Origin: Opisthorchis felineus
Lineage: Eukaryota > Platyhelminthes > Trematoda > Opisthorchiida > Opisthorchiidae
Assembly: GCA_004794785.1 (NCBI GenBank)
Contig: SJOL01004448.1
Span: forward strand, 24,325-88,324
DNA length: 64,000 nt
Direction of reading: 5' to 3'
In this document: positions 12,366 through 25,058 of the stretch, piece by piece
How positions within the stretch are numbered: the stretch's first letter is position 1
Layout: every line of letters begins with the position of its first letter
Translations under genes and position numbers: made by a program
Notes under the pieces: model-generated
Databases searched by the model: none
Told to the model about the DNA's origin: nothing
The model's input: only the letters and a program-made list of their open reading frames with translations

Positions 12366-13241
12366 CCAGATCTCATTCTTCTGGTGGTTGGGGGATCCCT
12401 GTTGGGTTCTATGAAGTTATCCTGCAGATTCTAAGGGCCGCCTTTAGACACACATAAGACTGCTGTTAATCATTTTGTTTTCTGCCAGATTTAATTCTAT
12501 ATCTGAACTGGCATTTCGGTCCTGGGTCTACCATTAACGCTAATTCATATTTTTTCCTGCATTTCTCAGGTTTATCCGTGTATCTTAATGTTTTAACTTC
12601 CAGGACTGCGTAAACTTGTGCAAAATTATACGAAGTACATGACTGCCGAGCTTTACTGAGCCATATGATCGTAGACACTCAACTTTTGTAAATGCTTTCG
12701 TCTATATAAAGCTAGTCACCATGACGATCGGAGGCAATTCAGTCTTGTGGATCACAAGTGACAACGAGATCTCCAAGGCCGTTTAGGGACAATTGCAAAT
12801 CCAAGCTTATGGAAGGAGATTGAACTCCAGAACTTTGATCTACACTTGCCCGGGCAGGGGTATGAAGAGCGTAAACTCAGACATGATAATGGTCCTGCTA
12901 TACACATTTGAATGATATGATGACGGCAAACACTTGTTTGAGTGAATATCCCGGCATGTGACTAGCTAGAGTTGGGTTGCATTCAATTTTCGTCGTGTAG
13001 GTGAGGTTGTTCCCTTAGGAATTATGTGAAACATTTCCGGTGGAAAAGGTCTTCTTGTGCTGTTTTCACACTAGTTTTACGTGGTTGCACAAACAACGCT
13101 GTGTTCTGATTTAAGATGCGGTACCTTGTAAAGGCGTTCAGGTGGATTGTTGTCAATCGGAAAGTGTATTTGTTTATTCGCTTTGGCCGATAGGTAAATT
13201 AGAAATAAAACAAAACCCCACTTCACTACCTTTCTTTGCAG

Positions 13242-13357
13242 AATATCATTTGGAAGGAGTCGTGTATGTGGGAGAGCAGAGAGCTGTGTGGAAATCGGAA
13301 TACGAAAAAAAAGCCCATCCGGAGCGTCTGATTTTGGCTGCAGCAATTTGTCAGTCG
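13242..13357 (+). CDS. SEA-like module 1, first exon (A1)
   Basis: The exon is bounded by a good acceptor (acctttctttgcag) and a consensus donor (gtgagt), runs from phase 1 to phase 0 and is 116 nt. It encodes 'YHLEGVVYVGEQRAVW' at the start and 'PERLILAAAICQS' at the end. It is homologous to 37784-37899, which has the same length and phases: aromatic-x-x-x-Gly, V/M-Y-x-G, a Trp at about residue 16, and 'L-x-L-x-A-x-x-C' at the end. This half fits the first strand and helix of a SEA domain (hydrophobic-Gly start, x-S/E-x-x-F/L before a helix with Cys), though SEA is too degenerate for certainty. It should splice to 16575-16821 across a 3.2-kb intron. Its function would be in an extracellular stalk or surface protein. 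Confidence 0.75.
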
Positions 13358-15499
13358 GTGAGTGGATTCACTAACGTTTTGACTAATTTGGGAGAGTACA
13401 ATCAAGTCACACGCTAACATTGGGTAGCACATCAGGTGAAGTTTTCCCACTACATCATAAACTCAGACAGAGGTATGACCAATCACTGGGGATCAATCGG
13501 AGCAGCGTATGCGGTAGATTAGTTAATATAGCCCTCATTCAGTGAGTAAATGCTTGAGGGTTCGTGCCTCGTAAGCAGAATCAGTCTTTTCTCCGACATT
13601 GTGTGTATATGAGTGGTGCTCAAGAGTTTTTAAATCCACAAATTACCCAAAGTCTAATTTACAGCGTTAGCTAATTCTTTTCAAATCCCAAAACAAGCAG
13701 TTCTTAGCATAACTAGACTAAGTAAAGTGTAGAAGTTAGAGCCTTGTGGAACTCAACCAGCTACATAAAAGGCTAAGTCTCCAAAACAAATAAAGATTTT
13801 TCAAATAAGTGGAATTAGATAAACCATTGGTATATGGACGCAGATTCAATTTAAATTTAGTTCAAAGTCTTCTCAGTGGAGGCGATAACTTTCAGGGGGA
13901 TGACTAGACTATACATATATTTCATATTTTCAGCGGCAGATACTAGCTACCACTCCGCTCTGTCCGCCAAGGTGGTCCTCCATTCACATGTGGGTCAGTA
14001 GCTGATGTTGGGTTTTGAGGGCAGCCGTAATCAAAATCCAAACCAAAATCCTTTCAAACACTGATTTACCCTTATCCGTTGGATTAGAACATCGACGTCT
14101 ACTGTAGGATGCTAGTGGCCCGGATAGGTATGCAAACCATATGCTATTTAGGCTGCATAAGACGAAATAAAGAATTGCTTGTGACAGCAACAGCTGAATG
14201 ATTCGAGAAGAAACGGATAGTAACCTTAGGGCAGATACACGACAGCTCTGTTTGACTAGGTAAATAACGTTCGCCGGACTAATGCATACACTGACGACTC
14301 ACTCTGTTTCATGTGTTGGATACCAGTCCACTTGCAGTTGCGGTGGGGGTAAATGGACAGAACCCAACGTTACACATGTAACTTTTCAACTGGTCACTGA
14401 AACAAAGTATTCCGGAAATCATCGTCCAGAACGGTTGTCTGGCTTCAATGCCTGCTTCATTGATCGTCTTGAGCGGGTCCGAAACCCCGACCCAGTTACT
14501 TTGTCTAGCCACCAGCGAGTTATTAGTGACCGTAAGACAGCAGCCTACCTTACACTGAAATGACCTTGCTCTACAAGTTCAACTTGACGTGGTGATGACC
14601 TTTTGGCTCTTCCACCAGTTGTCCGCTTCTGTCTTCGAACATGCCTTTGGCTCGTTAAACTTTGGGTGACACGCATGCATTTTGATTTCGCTCATTGTAA
14701 TAAGCTATTTTTAAAAGACCATTAAAGATGCTAATAATCTGCTGTTTCAACCAAATGAACAAGCTGGAGGACGAATGCCATTCAGTTTTGGCTATCAGAA
14801 GCAAGGTTTCCCACTGCACCTAACTTAGTGTTGTAATAGGAGGCAGAAGAGTCGCCTTTTCGATCAACCTCATCTGGGGGGCCAAGCCAAATCTGCCCTT
14901 TTACTGGGAGACTTTAAGGCTTGATTCGATAGTGGTGCGCGGATGATGAAAAGTATTGGTGAGATATACCTGAAGAAGGTTGCTTAGGACCGAAATTAGG
15001 CATGGAACTGTTCGCAGTATAGGTAACCATATGTGCGTTGTTTTATGAGCGTAGGAGGGACGTTGGGAGGATGGGGTGATCCACATTGTGGCTTCAGTGA
15101 ACGCAAGACCACGTAGTTTCTGACGGCACTTAATTTTGAAGTCTAGTGGACTTTGCGCCCTATGCACAAAAGTTACTTGTCGATTGCCGGTTGCAGTAGC
15201 TTACGACAAGGCAAGGTTTCCCTACCCAAGTTGAGAATGTCATTCGGTAATAGGTCATAAAGATGATTTGACTTGGTTCATTTAAACTAGCGACTTCTAA
15301 TTGGCTGTGGCCTCTGCAGTAATCGATCCAGGCCTTCATTGTATGCCAAAGTGAATCTCGATAAAACCTTGAATAATCGCTGTATGTCCGCATGACTAAC
15401 CCTTTCCTAGGGACAAGCAAATTTTTATTTTGCAGGTTCTGACAATTTGGCACCGACGAGTCAATAGGAATGCGGGTATCTGCCGGTTTCCGTTTTCTA

Positions 15500-15665
15500 C
15501 CTGTGATCTGTGGATTATTTGTTAGGCTTCATCGATACTTTTGACTCCATTAACAGATAAGCACCATCGGCCATCCTGGAAAAATATGGCTTTCATGAGA
15601 TCTTAGCTAGTATCGTCCAGGTTTTTTAACATGAGGCCGAAGTCGTTTGTGGGACCGCGTACTCA
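15500..15665 (+). mobile_element. LINE (RTE-like) reverse-transcriptase fragment
   Basis: Plus-strand frames give 'GFIDTFDSINR' followed by 'AILEKYGFHEILASIVQVF' and 'EVVCGT'. This matches the RT motif F-x-D-x-x-x-AFDS-x-x-R and the following 'L-x-x-x-G-x-P/H-x-x-x-x-x-I' helix of RTE-type LINEs. Internal stops are present. The downstream RT palm is not recognised, so this is a small dead piece. Confidence 0.6.
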
Positions 15666-16574
15666 CACCAACCGATTTCGCGATCGATATGAAAGTAAAA
15701 TAGTTGTATCCAAGCTAGCGATTGCCCATTTTTGTCTCTCCGGTCGGAAGTGACATCCCTTTCTTCCACAGGAAACCAAAATTGTCTTTCGGCAAACTGA
15801 CGTATGTTTGCACGCTATACGTTGCCATCCAGTGACTAAACAACCGTTGACCAATAAATCTACCCCGGATGCCATCCACTCTATTCGATTATCATTTGGG
15901 GGTATGTTGCCTACAGTGTATGCAAATGATAAACGGAATACACTGAAGACATGAAAGACAAAACAGGACATTCTCAACATAAAATAGACATTTTTCAAAA
16001 GCTTTAAATTCGTAATTTCAGACGCGGACCATTTCAGATCCACTTTAAAGGCTAAGTTGTTTCACATTCCATGAGGTGTAATGTGTTGTGAGGAAGAAAT
16101 TATTTCGACATGACATGTAAACGTTTAATCGTATGAAAAAAACGTTTTGGGGGGAAGTAGTCTCAGATACTGTGTTTGGTCTCCACAGAGCATGAATGAT
16201 ATCCTGGCACGGAGAGTAATAAGCAAGCTCTGTTAAAAATAAACATAAACAGTCGAGTTATTGCAATCAAAGTAACATCATTTTTTATTTTTACGGAACC
16301 GTGTTCCTTCATTTTTGAAAAATATTGCACCGGCCATTTCGCTCATTTCTAAAATAGTCTAAATGAATATTCGTAATGCACTAAATGAAATTATGGAACC
16401 ACATTGTCGGACAAATTCTTAATACCATAAGGTTCCTCTCAGGACGACCAATAAGTACCCAAAAATCTGTCAGAAAAGGCTACCCTCTATTTGAATTTGT
16501 CTAACTTAATTGTGTGCTTGTGAGGAGAACATTTTCTAGAAGGAAGAAAACACTTAACAAAGTTTCCGTTTTAG

Positions 16575-16821
16575 ACAACGGCAGCATTCAAAACACACAG
16601 AAAGCTACGTTACATGAATGCCACTTGTTCCATGGACAAGGCACACACTGAAAGCAACGGAGAAGTCTTCGCAAATCTTCACATGCGTCTGCCGTTAGAT
16701 GAACTGAAATCTTACGATGTGGATTACGAAGGGACGGCTTTGACAGAGACGATTAGTTCTCTAGTGGTAGCTTACAAACCGAAAAAGCAGTTTCGAATCG
16801 GGTCACATGCAAAGGCTTTTG
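16575..16821 (+). CDS. SEA-like module 1, second exon (B1)
   Basis: The acceptor 'agtttccgttttag' and donor 'gtaagt' enclose 247 nt, phase 0 to 1, 82 codons. Key residues are 'HRKLRYMNATCSMDK', then 'VFANLHMRLPLDELKSYDV' and 'LVVAYKPKKQFRIG'. It aligns over its length with 42548-42788: L-R-Y, a Cys after that, L-H-M-R-L-P-L, S-Y-x-V-D and Y-K-P are shared. The region from Cys to LPL corresponds to the beta strands around the SEA cleavage site, but the usual G-S-x-x-x cleavage motif is not obvious here. The tail after YKP looks like an inter-module linker. Joined to A1 it makes a module of about 120 residues. Confidence 0.8.
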
Positions 16822-17274
16822 GTAAGTAAGATTTAATCTGCTGTGTCTTAGGCTACACATTCCCTCTTGCCACAGGTACAGGTAACGTCAATTATTGTAA
16901 AATTATTAGTGGACACTAAAAATCCTGTCATTGTCATCCCAAGACACTTCGTTTTGGCAGCTGGTTTTCACTAAACTTGAGTTTTTGCATGAAAATTTCC
17001 ACTCCACGCCACTGAATACAATACCCTAGCGCATGTCTCCTGTTGGTGCAATGATTTCTGCTCTGCTGGTTTGGTTAACGTCCTTTTGCTTAGTCTGATA
17101 ATTATGCTGTCTACTGTCAAGTGAAATCCAAGAAATCCAAGATGGCTTTTCGATCTAACTGGCACAAAACATTTGGTGTTTCCTTGATAGTATGGTAGAT
17201 TTCTGGCGTTTTTGAAGGGGTGAAGAGGAGGAGGCCGACAATCGATCGTGGCCAGGATTCGGAGTTTTCCATAG

Positions 17275-17455
17275 AATCAACCGGTAGCCACTGGAACCAG
17301 AAGACACTTCAGCTTGAGATACCCAATGGAATGGTGCAACTCTTTTGGGAAATTACGCGTGAATATGTTGGATTCGCGTGTTCGTGCCGGTCAGTTGCGA
17401 CAGCGGATACAAAAATAACAACAAATGAGAGTACAGTGGTCGAGTACAATATTTT
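17275..17455 (+). CDS. Candidate one-exon SEA-like module
   Basis: An acceptor 'gagttttccatag' in phase 1 is followed by an open frame to 17486. A phase-2 end at 17455 is chosen because the next candidate exon starts in phase 2, but the donor there (gtttac) is weak. Key strings are 'LQLEIPNGMVQLFW', 'EYVGFACSCRS' and 'TNESTVVEYNILFTP'. The last is very like the G/E-S-x-V-V-x-Y-x-V-L-F strand of SEA domains, and the Cys after 'EYVGF' matches the Cys of B1 and B2. If right, both halves sit in one exon, unlike modules 1 and 5. Confidence 0.45.
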
Positions 17456-17631
17456 GTTTACACCGACAGGACTCCAGGCTTACTGAGGAAACTAAACTTA
17501 GCCGAACAAAGCTAGCTGCGCCCTATTCATTGGAATATTTTGCAGTGAATAAATGGGGTTTGGTTTTGAGAACAGTCATTGATTACATGTTTACCATGTT
17601 GCTTAAACGTTGCTTCTCTTTAATTTACTAG

Positions 17632-17746
17632 TATTCAAGATTGGTGCAGCGAAAAACAACGGCATTTGCAAGTGGCTGACAGTATTCTTGGCCTTCATAC
17701 TGGTGAACAATTTATTGCCGTTGGTGTTCTGAAAGAAAACATTCAG
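17632..17746 (+). CDS. Candidate exon with a GC donor
   Basis: The acceptor 'ctctttaatttactag' opens 115 nt, phase 2 to 0. The open frame reads 'IQDWCSEKQRHLQVADSI' and ends 'GEQFIAVGVLKENIQ', followed by 'gcaagt', a typical GC-AG intron donor. An alternative reading in phase 1 gives a hydrophobic ending 'WLTVFLAFILVNNLLPLVF' then stop, which would make it a membrane-anchoring last exon. Both readings are phase-possible, so I cannot choose from sequence alone. Confidence 0.35.
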
Positions 17747-18451
17747 GCAAGTTAACGAAATGATTCACTTGTAGCTCAACATGGTATATTTCGTTCACTG
17801 AACTGAGGGCCGCACAATGATGGCAATTTATGGCATACCATGTTTAGCTAAAATAACGGACCGATCGCTCGTCTGCTTTTTTTAGCGAAATAATTAGGAA
17901 AGCATCCATATGGAAATCTATTTAGTTAAGGGAAGGTCTGCAATTTTATTTCGTATCCCAATTACAAAACGGTAGGCCATCCAAAAATTATTCGCAATTT
18001 CTGGTAGCCTAAGACTATGTTTATCATTCAGTCAGATAGTTTGAATTCGCACCTCTTACCTCTAACAAAGATGTGGAATTTGCTGTGGGAGACGTGGGTC
18101 TCCTTAAAGAGCCCGGCGATCGGGCGGTAGACGGCTGATGACGAAACGTTTGCACTTGAGTTATCAAAGTTGGCAAACTTGCATTATCTATATTGCTTAA
18201 TGCTAGTTAACTACATCCTGCCCCATTGTGTCGGGAAAATTCGTTGCAATTTTGGAGCTGATATTGTCGGTCCTGTAAACCCCAGTTTGTGAGAAGTTCA
18301 CCCTCATAAAGGGATTAGCTATAGGACGTTTGGTCCGTGGGATTGCACTTTTAACCGAAGCACAATTCATTCTCATATCACACCAGTTGACGTGAAGGAT
18401 TCTGGTGAAATATAACTACCGGAATAATGTATACGTATGGTTTTATTTCAG

Positions 18452-18699
18452 AGGAAACAAAACCGCGTTTCTGGTTATGAAACAATGCGCAGCCTGCTTG
18501 CAAATACCAGAATATTATTTACCGTGACCGGTAATTTATTGCTTTGGTTTGCTGCAACTTATATTGACGTTATTGCTTTTTTGGAAGTTTTATGGCGTGG
18601 ACGCTATCAGTGCAGCTTTGTTGACTATTTCAATATCAGTTCATTTGTTGTTACTTTAAACTTTTACGAAAGTTACTTCGCAGTACGACAGTACAATCT
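18452..18699 (+). CDS. Candidate SEA-like second exon (split type)
   Basis: A strong acceptor (tggttttatttcag) is followed by 248 nt open in phase 0, with a possible 'gtaaac' donor in phase 2. The C-terminal part 'GRYQCSFVDYFNISSFVVTL' lines up with the R-Y...C...F...L strand of the B exons. The N-terminal part contains a hydrophobic stretch around 'LFTVTGNLLLWFAATYI' that could be a membrane segment. No homologous exon was found for that part. Confidence 0.35.
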
Positions 18700-19055
18700 G
18701 TAAACAGCGTAGTCCATTTTATACCCACTACTTTTTGTTTTGTTCTGAGAGGGATGGAAATTTTTCGAAACAACTGCAAATTATTATCAGGACTTACCAG
18801 AACAGGAGATATGTAAAGAATTCATATGTGCTGAACTATGTTAAAATCTAAAAGTTAAACCAAAGGTTATTGTCGGTCCAAATGAATTTGTGGATGAGCG
18901 TCACAGGTACCCACTAAAAAAAAATACAGTCGAGCTCGAGCTATCGCATAGGGAAGACATCTGCCATACAGGGTAGTTAACTGCGACTTGGATACCTTAA
19001 TTGTGTTTGGTGTTATCAACAAGACAAGCAAAACGAGAAAAAGAACGCAGAAAGG

Positions 19056-19146
19056 TATTTGAAACTGTCTGATCCAGCAACAGAAGTGCAGTGCGAATAA
19101 AGTGCAGTGCGAATAAATAGAGTGTGACATTCACAAAATTTTCACT

Positions 19147-19187
<41 letters not shown>

Positions 19188-19650
19188 TCACTGGGCAATC
19201 ACTTGTTGAAACTTGCTCCAATGAACAGTTGGAATGCGGCATCTTCCCAGAGAGACGCAACCTCTTCCGTATCAAGTGAACTAGTGAGCCTTTCACACAG
19301 GTTTTCAAATGATCGATGTTGCTGTTACGAAGGCAACTAGCCTTTCAGCTGTTATTAGATGATGCCATCCTATCTAATCTGGAATGACATTTATAACAAT
19401 TCTATGGCGGTTTAATTGATGCTAATTTGTCTGAGCAGCTACATGTTGAGGTGATCACGATATGTATCCATACTCTCCGCAGACGGTGTGATATTGAGTA
19501 CCGTGTTAGTTTTTGCTAGCCTCTGAGTTGTCTTTACGTACTGTTGCTTTCGATGCTACTGGTATGGGGCACCATATAGCAAGTTTTGTGAATGTCCCAC
19601 TCTATTTATTCCCACTGCAATTCTGTTGCTGGATTAGACAATTTCAAATA
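19056..19650. repeat. Imperfect inverted repeat with flanking TA tracts
   Basis: The left arm 19056-19140 and right arm 19582-19650 are reverse complements with about a dozen differences, separated by about 440 bp. The left arm has an internal duplication of 'agtgcagtgcgaataa'. A TA tract (19149-19188) lies just inside the left arm and another (about 19663-19684) just outside the right arm. This could be a foldback or MITE-like element. No transposase frame lies between the arms. Confidence 0.7.
19149..19188. repeat. TA dinucleotide microsatellite
   Basis: This is a near-perfect run of 'ta' with one G interruption. A second, shorter tract is at about 19663-19684. Confidence 0.95.
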
Positions 19651-21526
19651 CATACAATTTCAAATATATATATATATATATATACAATCTAGGAAGACAC
19701 CGAATGTTGTAAGGTGAAGTTAACCCGTGGCCGAATGTTACTGTCTTAAACTACTAGCTGGAAGATTAGGGGTTTGAGTATTCCAAGAGAATTATGAAGT
19801 ACACACTACTGATGATTACGTGCAGGGTTGAAACAGCGGTGCAGTGTTTTTCCGCTTTTTGGCATAGACTAATTTCACTTACTGGACGTAAGCCTAGCTG
19901 AAAATTCGAAATATCCTCATTTCATCAACAGATTTCCTCTTGTGCAGGATCGACATTCAAGTCAACGAAGTTTTTTGGTGGGTCAAAGTTTGTGAAGATG
20001 GCAGAACAACTAACAACAGACTACTGAGTTAAATATTTTTATGGTCTATTAGATACGAAGGGTTCCTGAGTTTCCGTTGATTTTGATTTGTGTATGAAAA
20101 TAAAACCGAACATTTGGGAAGCACCACTCACTCGCAAATCATGTCGCTGTTAACGGGAAATGCATCGGAATCTATATTGAGCACCTGATATGTTATAGAG
20201 AGAATTTAATGTCTGTCCAAGTACTACGCACAATACAACCGTTGTTGTCCACCCTCAAGAAATACCTCTTCGCTTCTGGGCACATCTTAGTTTTTCCAGT
20301 CTGAGGCAGGGGAAGGATAGGGCTTTGTCCTTAAATCAGACGACCGACTGATTCATGCGGGAGTAAAATTTAACTAATCAGTTAAGTAACCCTCTAGGAC
20401 AACCCAAGTACTCAGACAATAAATAATACGGAATGTTTCATGAGTACGGGTGAACACGAAAACAAATTTCATGTAACACTTTTGCAAGTTTGCATCAAGT
20501 TCACCCACATGGAATGTTCACAAGGAAGGTGCAAGTTTTGATTGCGGCAACTATTCACATGAATTAATTAGATCTGTCCTTATCGGAACTACAAGTACAT
20601 GAAACGTATGGGTTTAGTGGACGACTCAAAATGAAGAAGAATGACTAGTTTTCCATGGGACCTTCAAGAACTTGGACATATGCGCGGATCGTGTACAGTA
20701 AGTCAGTAATTGACGATTTACTTCCGAATGAAGATCCCTTATTCGGAGAAGCCAAAAAACTCCAATTTAATTGTTTTTTTGCTCAACAGTCGACCAAAGA
20801 TTTTGGGCGCTGCTTGTGGAAACGCGTCTGCCTACTACACTGCTGGTGTTTTAAGTCATGTAAGATTCCGTCTGACCGTTCTAATTTCGTTCTCCCCTGG
20901 CCAGGTTAAGTCATGTGTAGCACAGTAGTCTTCTCCTAATGCTGAACTTTCTGTTGTATGTCAGCCCGAAAGTGGCGGTTATCTATTTACTTTTTTATGT
21001 GTGGTACTCCATTACTCGCTTGCCTTCAGTACTGATTTTGTTTTGTCTACATAAGAATAGGTGCTCCGGAATCTAAAGGGGCTGGCTGATATATTATTTG
21101 ATCCGGTTTTTCATAATTAACCTTACTAAGACTGAAACAATACACTTTAACGCTTGTTCTAAAGCGATGCACATCCACCTGCCGGTACGCATGTAGAATA
21201 TTAAATCTAGGGGTCAGAGTTTTAATGCAATAAATGAAGCTGTTGCCAAATGAAACAAAAGACGGCCTTTGTGCGTCACATTTGGTTGGAGAATATTATG
21301 AAAAAGTAATTAGGTTGAGTCTTCCAAAAACGACAATATAGTCTGTCAACTGCTTAGAGCTTTTCGACCAAATACAATGTAAATTTGACGTAAGCCCGGA
21401 GGCTATGCCTACGTTGGGAGACCCAGTATGGGCAAAACCATTAGAGGGATGTCCTAACGTTCACAGCAGAATCACAAGTTTTGCGATATATCAAGAAAAG
21501 GTAATTTGCTAACTCGAATGTCATGG

Positions 21527-21602
21527 CAACTAAAGCACGAGTTTGACTTTCTGTACCCCGTTGAGGAACATCATAAACGAGATATTCGTTTAAATCTTAC
21601 GC
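21527..21602 (+). repeat. Dispersed repeat, copy 3 (partial)
   Basis: The segment from 'aactaaagcacgag' to 'cataaacgagatattcg' matches the middle of copy 2 (12239-12315) in order and spacing. Only part of the repeat is recognisable. Confidence 0.5.
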
Positions 21603-22577
21603 TATAGTTCGTCATTTGCGCACAATTTGGTTCCCAAATTTAACGTATGGCTACATGGTCTGTTCTTCGTACTACTTGTTCGGTGCGTTTACATTTATTC
21701 ACAGTCATTCACTTACCCCGTCCCATAATTGTTTGACGGCTGTCACAGACCTCTTATGTCCCCTTCCGCTCTGTAAACCTTTTGGTTTGAAACGGAGACC
21801 ACCGCAACTTTCCACAACAGCCCACCGACACACTCCACCTTTTTATCACTAGTCCTATTTATGTTCAAACTGAACTGCTTTAGAGTTGGAGTAGCGCTTC
21901 TCGCGTTCTCATCCGCCGTTTGTCCAGATCCTTTTTTCTGTCATTGCCCTATTTCCAAACTAGGGATTTGCCTACCGAACGGTTTTTCTAAATTCGGGTC
22001 TACATAAAGCTGAACAGCAGCGAAAGTGAGGAGTGTTGGATCCTTACTGTCCCAGATTCTATAACCACGTTGGATGAATTTGTGCCACGGATGGACTTCC
22101 CCGGAAGGACTAGGATGCGAAAGATCCGTGCAGTGAGCTTGTTTGCGTTTAGGAACCAATCAGTAATACAACATAGCACACCAGACCAGGATTTTCCCCC
22201 CGGATGTTTTGCCATATCAATACGCGTTTCTAATCTGTATGGAAAAGCGCAACAGCACCATTATCCGGTTGCTGGCATAACTTCTCCATTTGATAGTCAG
22301 TAGCTTCTCCAGTGTTTTGCGCATAAAAAAAGGTGCTTATCGGGTAATAAAACAGCTACCCGCATTATACTACTTTAAACCGCGAAGGTTAAGGTACGTA
22401 GATTAATTCATACTAGTACTTCGACTTGCTATTATTGAGAACGTTTGTAGCTCAGGTACCATAGAAGGTCGTCGGTCTGTTTGCTGAGCGGGACAATTTG
22501 ACTGAAACCTTTTCGTCAGGAATAGAGCTGACCTGCTGCCAACCGGGAGTGACCTTCGATTGTGGTTGGTTGTCCAG

Positions 22578-22729
22578 TCGGACCTAGCTCAGATAACAAA
22601 AAACCGACCAGAACTGCGACATTTTGTCTCCGTCGATGTTAGCCCTAATGCGTACAACTTCATGTCCGCACAATTTGTTTCGGTTATGCCGTCAGATTCT
22701 TCTGAAATGCTTGCTAAAACAGCAGGCCA
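22578..22729 (+). CDS. SEA-like second exon (B-type, split form)
   Basis: The acceptor 'ggttggttgtccag' is followed by a phase-0 frame starting 'SDLAQITKNRPELRHF', which lines up with the first residues of B2 ('AWDALKRDPLLRYV') and B1. It continues 'VSVDV', 'AYNFMSAQFVSVMPSDSSEM', where the final strand and following acidic helix match 'VFANLHMRLPLDEL' of B1. I place the end at 22729 (phase 2), but the donor 'gtcagg' is weak and the frame stops 15 nt later. The Cys of B1 and B2 is replaced. Its A partner to the left is not identified. Confidence 0.55.
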
Positions 22730-25058
22730 GTCAGGGATTATATAACACTTCATGTGAAAACGACACATACTGAAAAGAGATGGGAAACCGATCAAGCAAT
22801 CTTCGGACTATATCTCTTCTCTGGGGAATTTTGAGTGAGACGACTGGAGAATACGCGATCAGTGGCTCCCTTGAAAGGCTTGACAACAAGCCAAAGCTAA
22901 AGCTCTTGGTCTTTTGAGAACGGTCAGCAGCGCACGTCTCACAAAGCGATAAGGGGAATTCAATCCTTGCATTGCCCTTCAGAATTTGAGGAGTATATTT
23001 TTCGGACACGAGATCCATAAGATGCTCACCATTGGTGTTTCATAACAAGGACGAAACAGCTCAACAGCGATTCTCTGCCCTTCAGCACGGGCTGAATTAA
23101 ATCACAGGAGGAGTCCTCGTTTGAAGTATCTAAATCACCCAACATCCTCAAGATCTTCCGTGTGTTTTCTGTGCATCTGAGAAACCTCACATAGAAGCAT
23201 TGGGAAGACTTCACTTCGAAAACCTTAGAGTATGCCGATTAACCCCCAGTTATCCTTGGAAGCAAATAAAAATTTGTGATCTCAGAATGTTTTGGGCTTC
23301 TCAGAGTTGCTCATCCGTTTTCCACCGTGGTAAACCATTCGCTGTTCTTCCTGTCCCATACCTCTAAACATAAATAATGGTTAGCCCGATAGCAGTTTGG
23401 TAGTTTACATAGAGCAGATAGGTAGCACGACAATACAAGAGCACATATGCAGCTATAGTTAGTAGTCAACATTACGCATGTATAATGTATAATGGGATCT
23501 ACCTTTGGTAAAACACGTAAAATAACTTGCAATTTTGTCTAAAGTCCCTGCACGGCAACACAAACCTTGCGATAGATTTCATATACTTATTATGTCATCA
23601 TTTGCCTACAAGTGTGACATTGGAACTATGTCCTGCGTACTGGCCGGCTGATAACAGTTAATTTTTCAAGTACACATGCTCCGTTTTTAGGATTTGCAAG
23701 TCAGGGCGGTGCCGTAGAAGTAACAAACAGTGGTGTCCTTATTCACTCCAGCCCATCAGATTTACGCGGATCATGCCAAGTTTTGTGAACTTTGGTGGCA
23801 TCACAATCTGGTATCAGAGGAGCCACAGCTGCTTGAAGCACCTTTGTACAAACTAATACCTTTAGGCTACAACAGCAATACAGCTTATTGAATAGTAAGA
23901 TTTTCCTACTGCAAAACGGGATTCGGAAGCCAACAACACGTTTCGACCAACTAATTGCAGAATTCGGTTTGAAAATTTCGACTCTTATGTTCTTTCAAGT
24001 TTCCAGTCATCACAATTAGGAATTTGTACAGACTGTTCTGATCCGACCACAATGAGTGGACATATGCGGTCAGATATACAGCACAGAGCCCAATTCAGAA
24101 ATTTTCGACTTTGCTCATAGAGAAGCAAGAGTGGGGTATTGAGTACGGCTTAATTAATTTCGTATCACAATAAAATGAGGCGGTGGAGTCCATCATCTTC
24201 TGGGTATTCGCTAAGTCACTTTGGAAACTGGAGTTCGCTGGACTGTCCTTTTCAGGATGCACAATTACGTCTCAGAGCAAACGACTGAGGTTGGTTGACT
24301 GAGATTGACTAGCTAATAATATCTGAATGATTAGATAGTTCAAATCCGACGGAATCGCCAAATATCTGAGGATCAAAAATCGTCTGATTCAACTAGTGTG
24401 CGTTTAGGGCGAGAACTGAATGATATATTATCCACTAATTGAACGATAATTCTCAGGGGGGACCAATAAATCATTAACCTTCAGAATCCGGTTCAAAGTC
24501 CGCCGACCAGTCATCTCAGTATTCTAGAGTGTAGTATTGAAAGTTAACGCAAGCAAGGATCTTCCGGCCAGCAAATTCCATTTGTTTTATTTAACAATTC
24601 CAATAAGCAGTCTGAGCGCTAAAAACAAAAGACGACCATATGACAGGTCGCAAAAGAAAGATCAGATACCGAACTAGTCACAATCGTGCGAATTCGAACA
24701 GGTAATGCGAAGTTCGTAATGAAATTTAGGGGACTATTTGGGCACCAGCAGTTTTGCTTAATGAAATGAGCTTCCAAAACCAAACAGAAGTCGCTTCCTG
24801 ATCTATCTCCTGGATCCAAACAAAATTTCACCGCTTCCTAAATTTCCGGTGACTGTAAATCTGAGCAAGCCAATTTTGTTTTGTGCGCATTTGTATCTGT
24901 CTACTTATAATCAAGTTACTCAACTGCTGAATCCTCTTGAATGTCCGCATTTGGAAAGTTTAGGTGACATTGTAACATTTTAACATTTTAACCTTTGTTA
25001 GATTTTTTGGTCAGAAGTCGTTTCAACTTATTGTTCCTAAGGCATTTTGTTTTCACAG

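Larger units (their letters stand above)
18700..22577. other. Presumed intron with repeats
   Basis: Apart from the inverted repeat, TA tracts and third dispersed-repeat copy, no gene is recognised. A 70-nt stretch at 20790-20859 has a good acceptor (ttttttgctcaacag) and a 'gtaaga' donor, but its phase does not fit the neighbouring exons. A pyrimidine-rich zone lies at about 21690-21850. Confidence 0.4.

Noticed and set aside
15160..16043. Minus-strand frames at 15160-15453 and 15663-16043
   Set aside because: They lie opposite or next to a plus-strand LINE fragment and show no domain; probably chance frames.
20790..20859. 70-nt segment with a good acceptor and a gtaaga donor
   Set aside because: Its possible phases do not fit either neighbouring exon type, and all three frames look equally protein-like.
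21616..21852. 78-codon Pro/Thr/Leu-rich frame
   Set aside because: It is the translation of a pyrimidine-rich stretch similar in composition to 52290-52480 and 58380-58460, more likely repeat-derived than coding.
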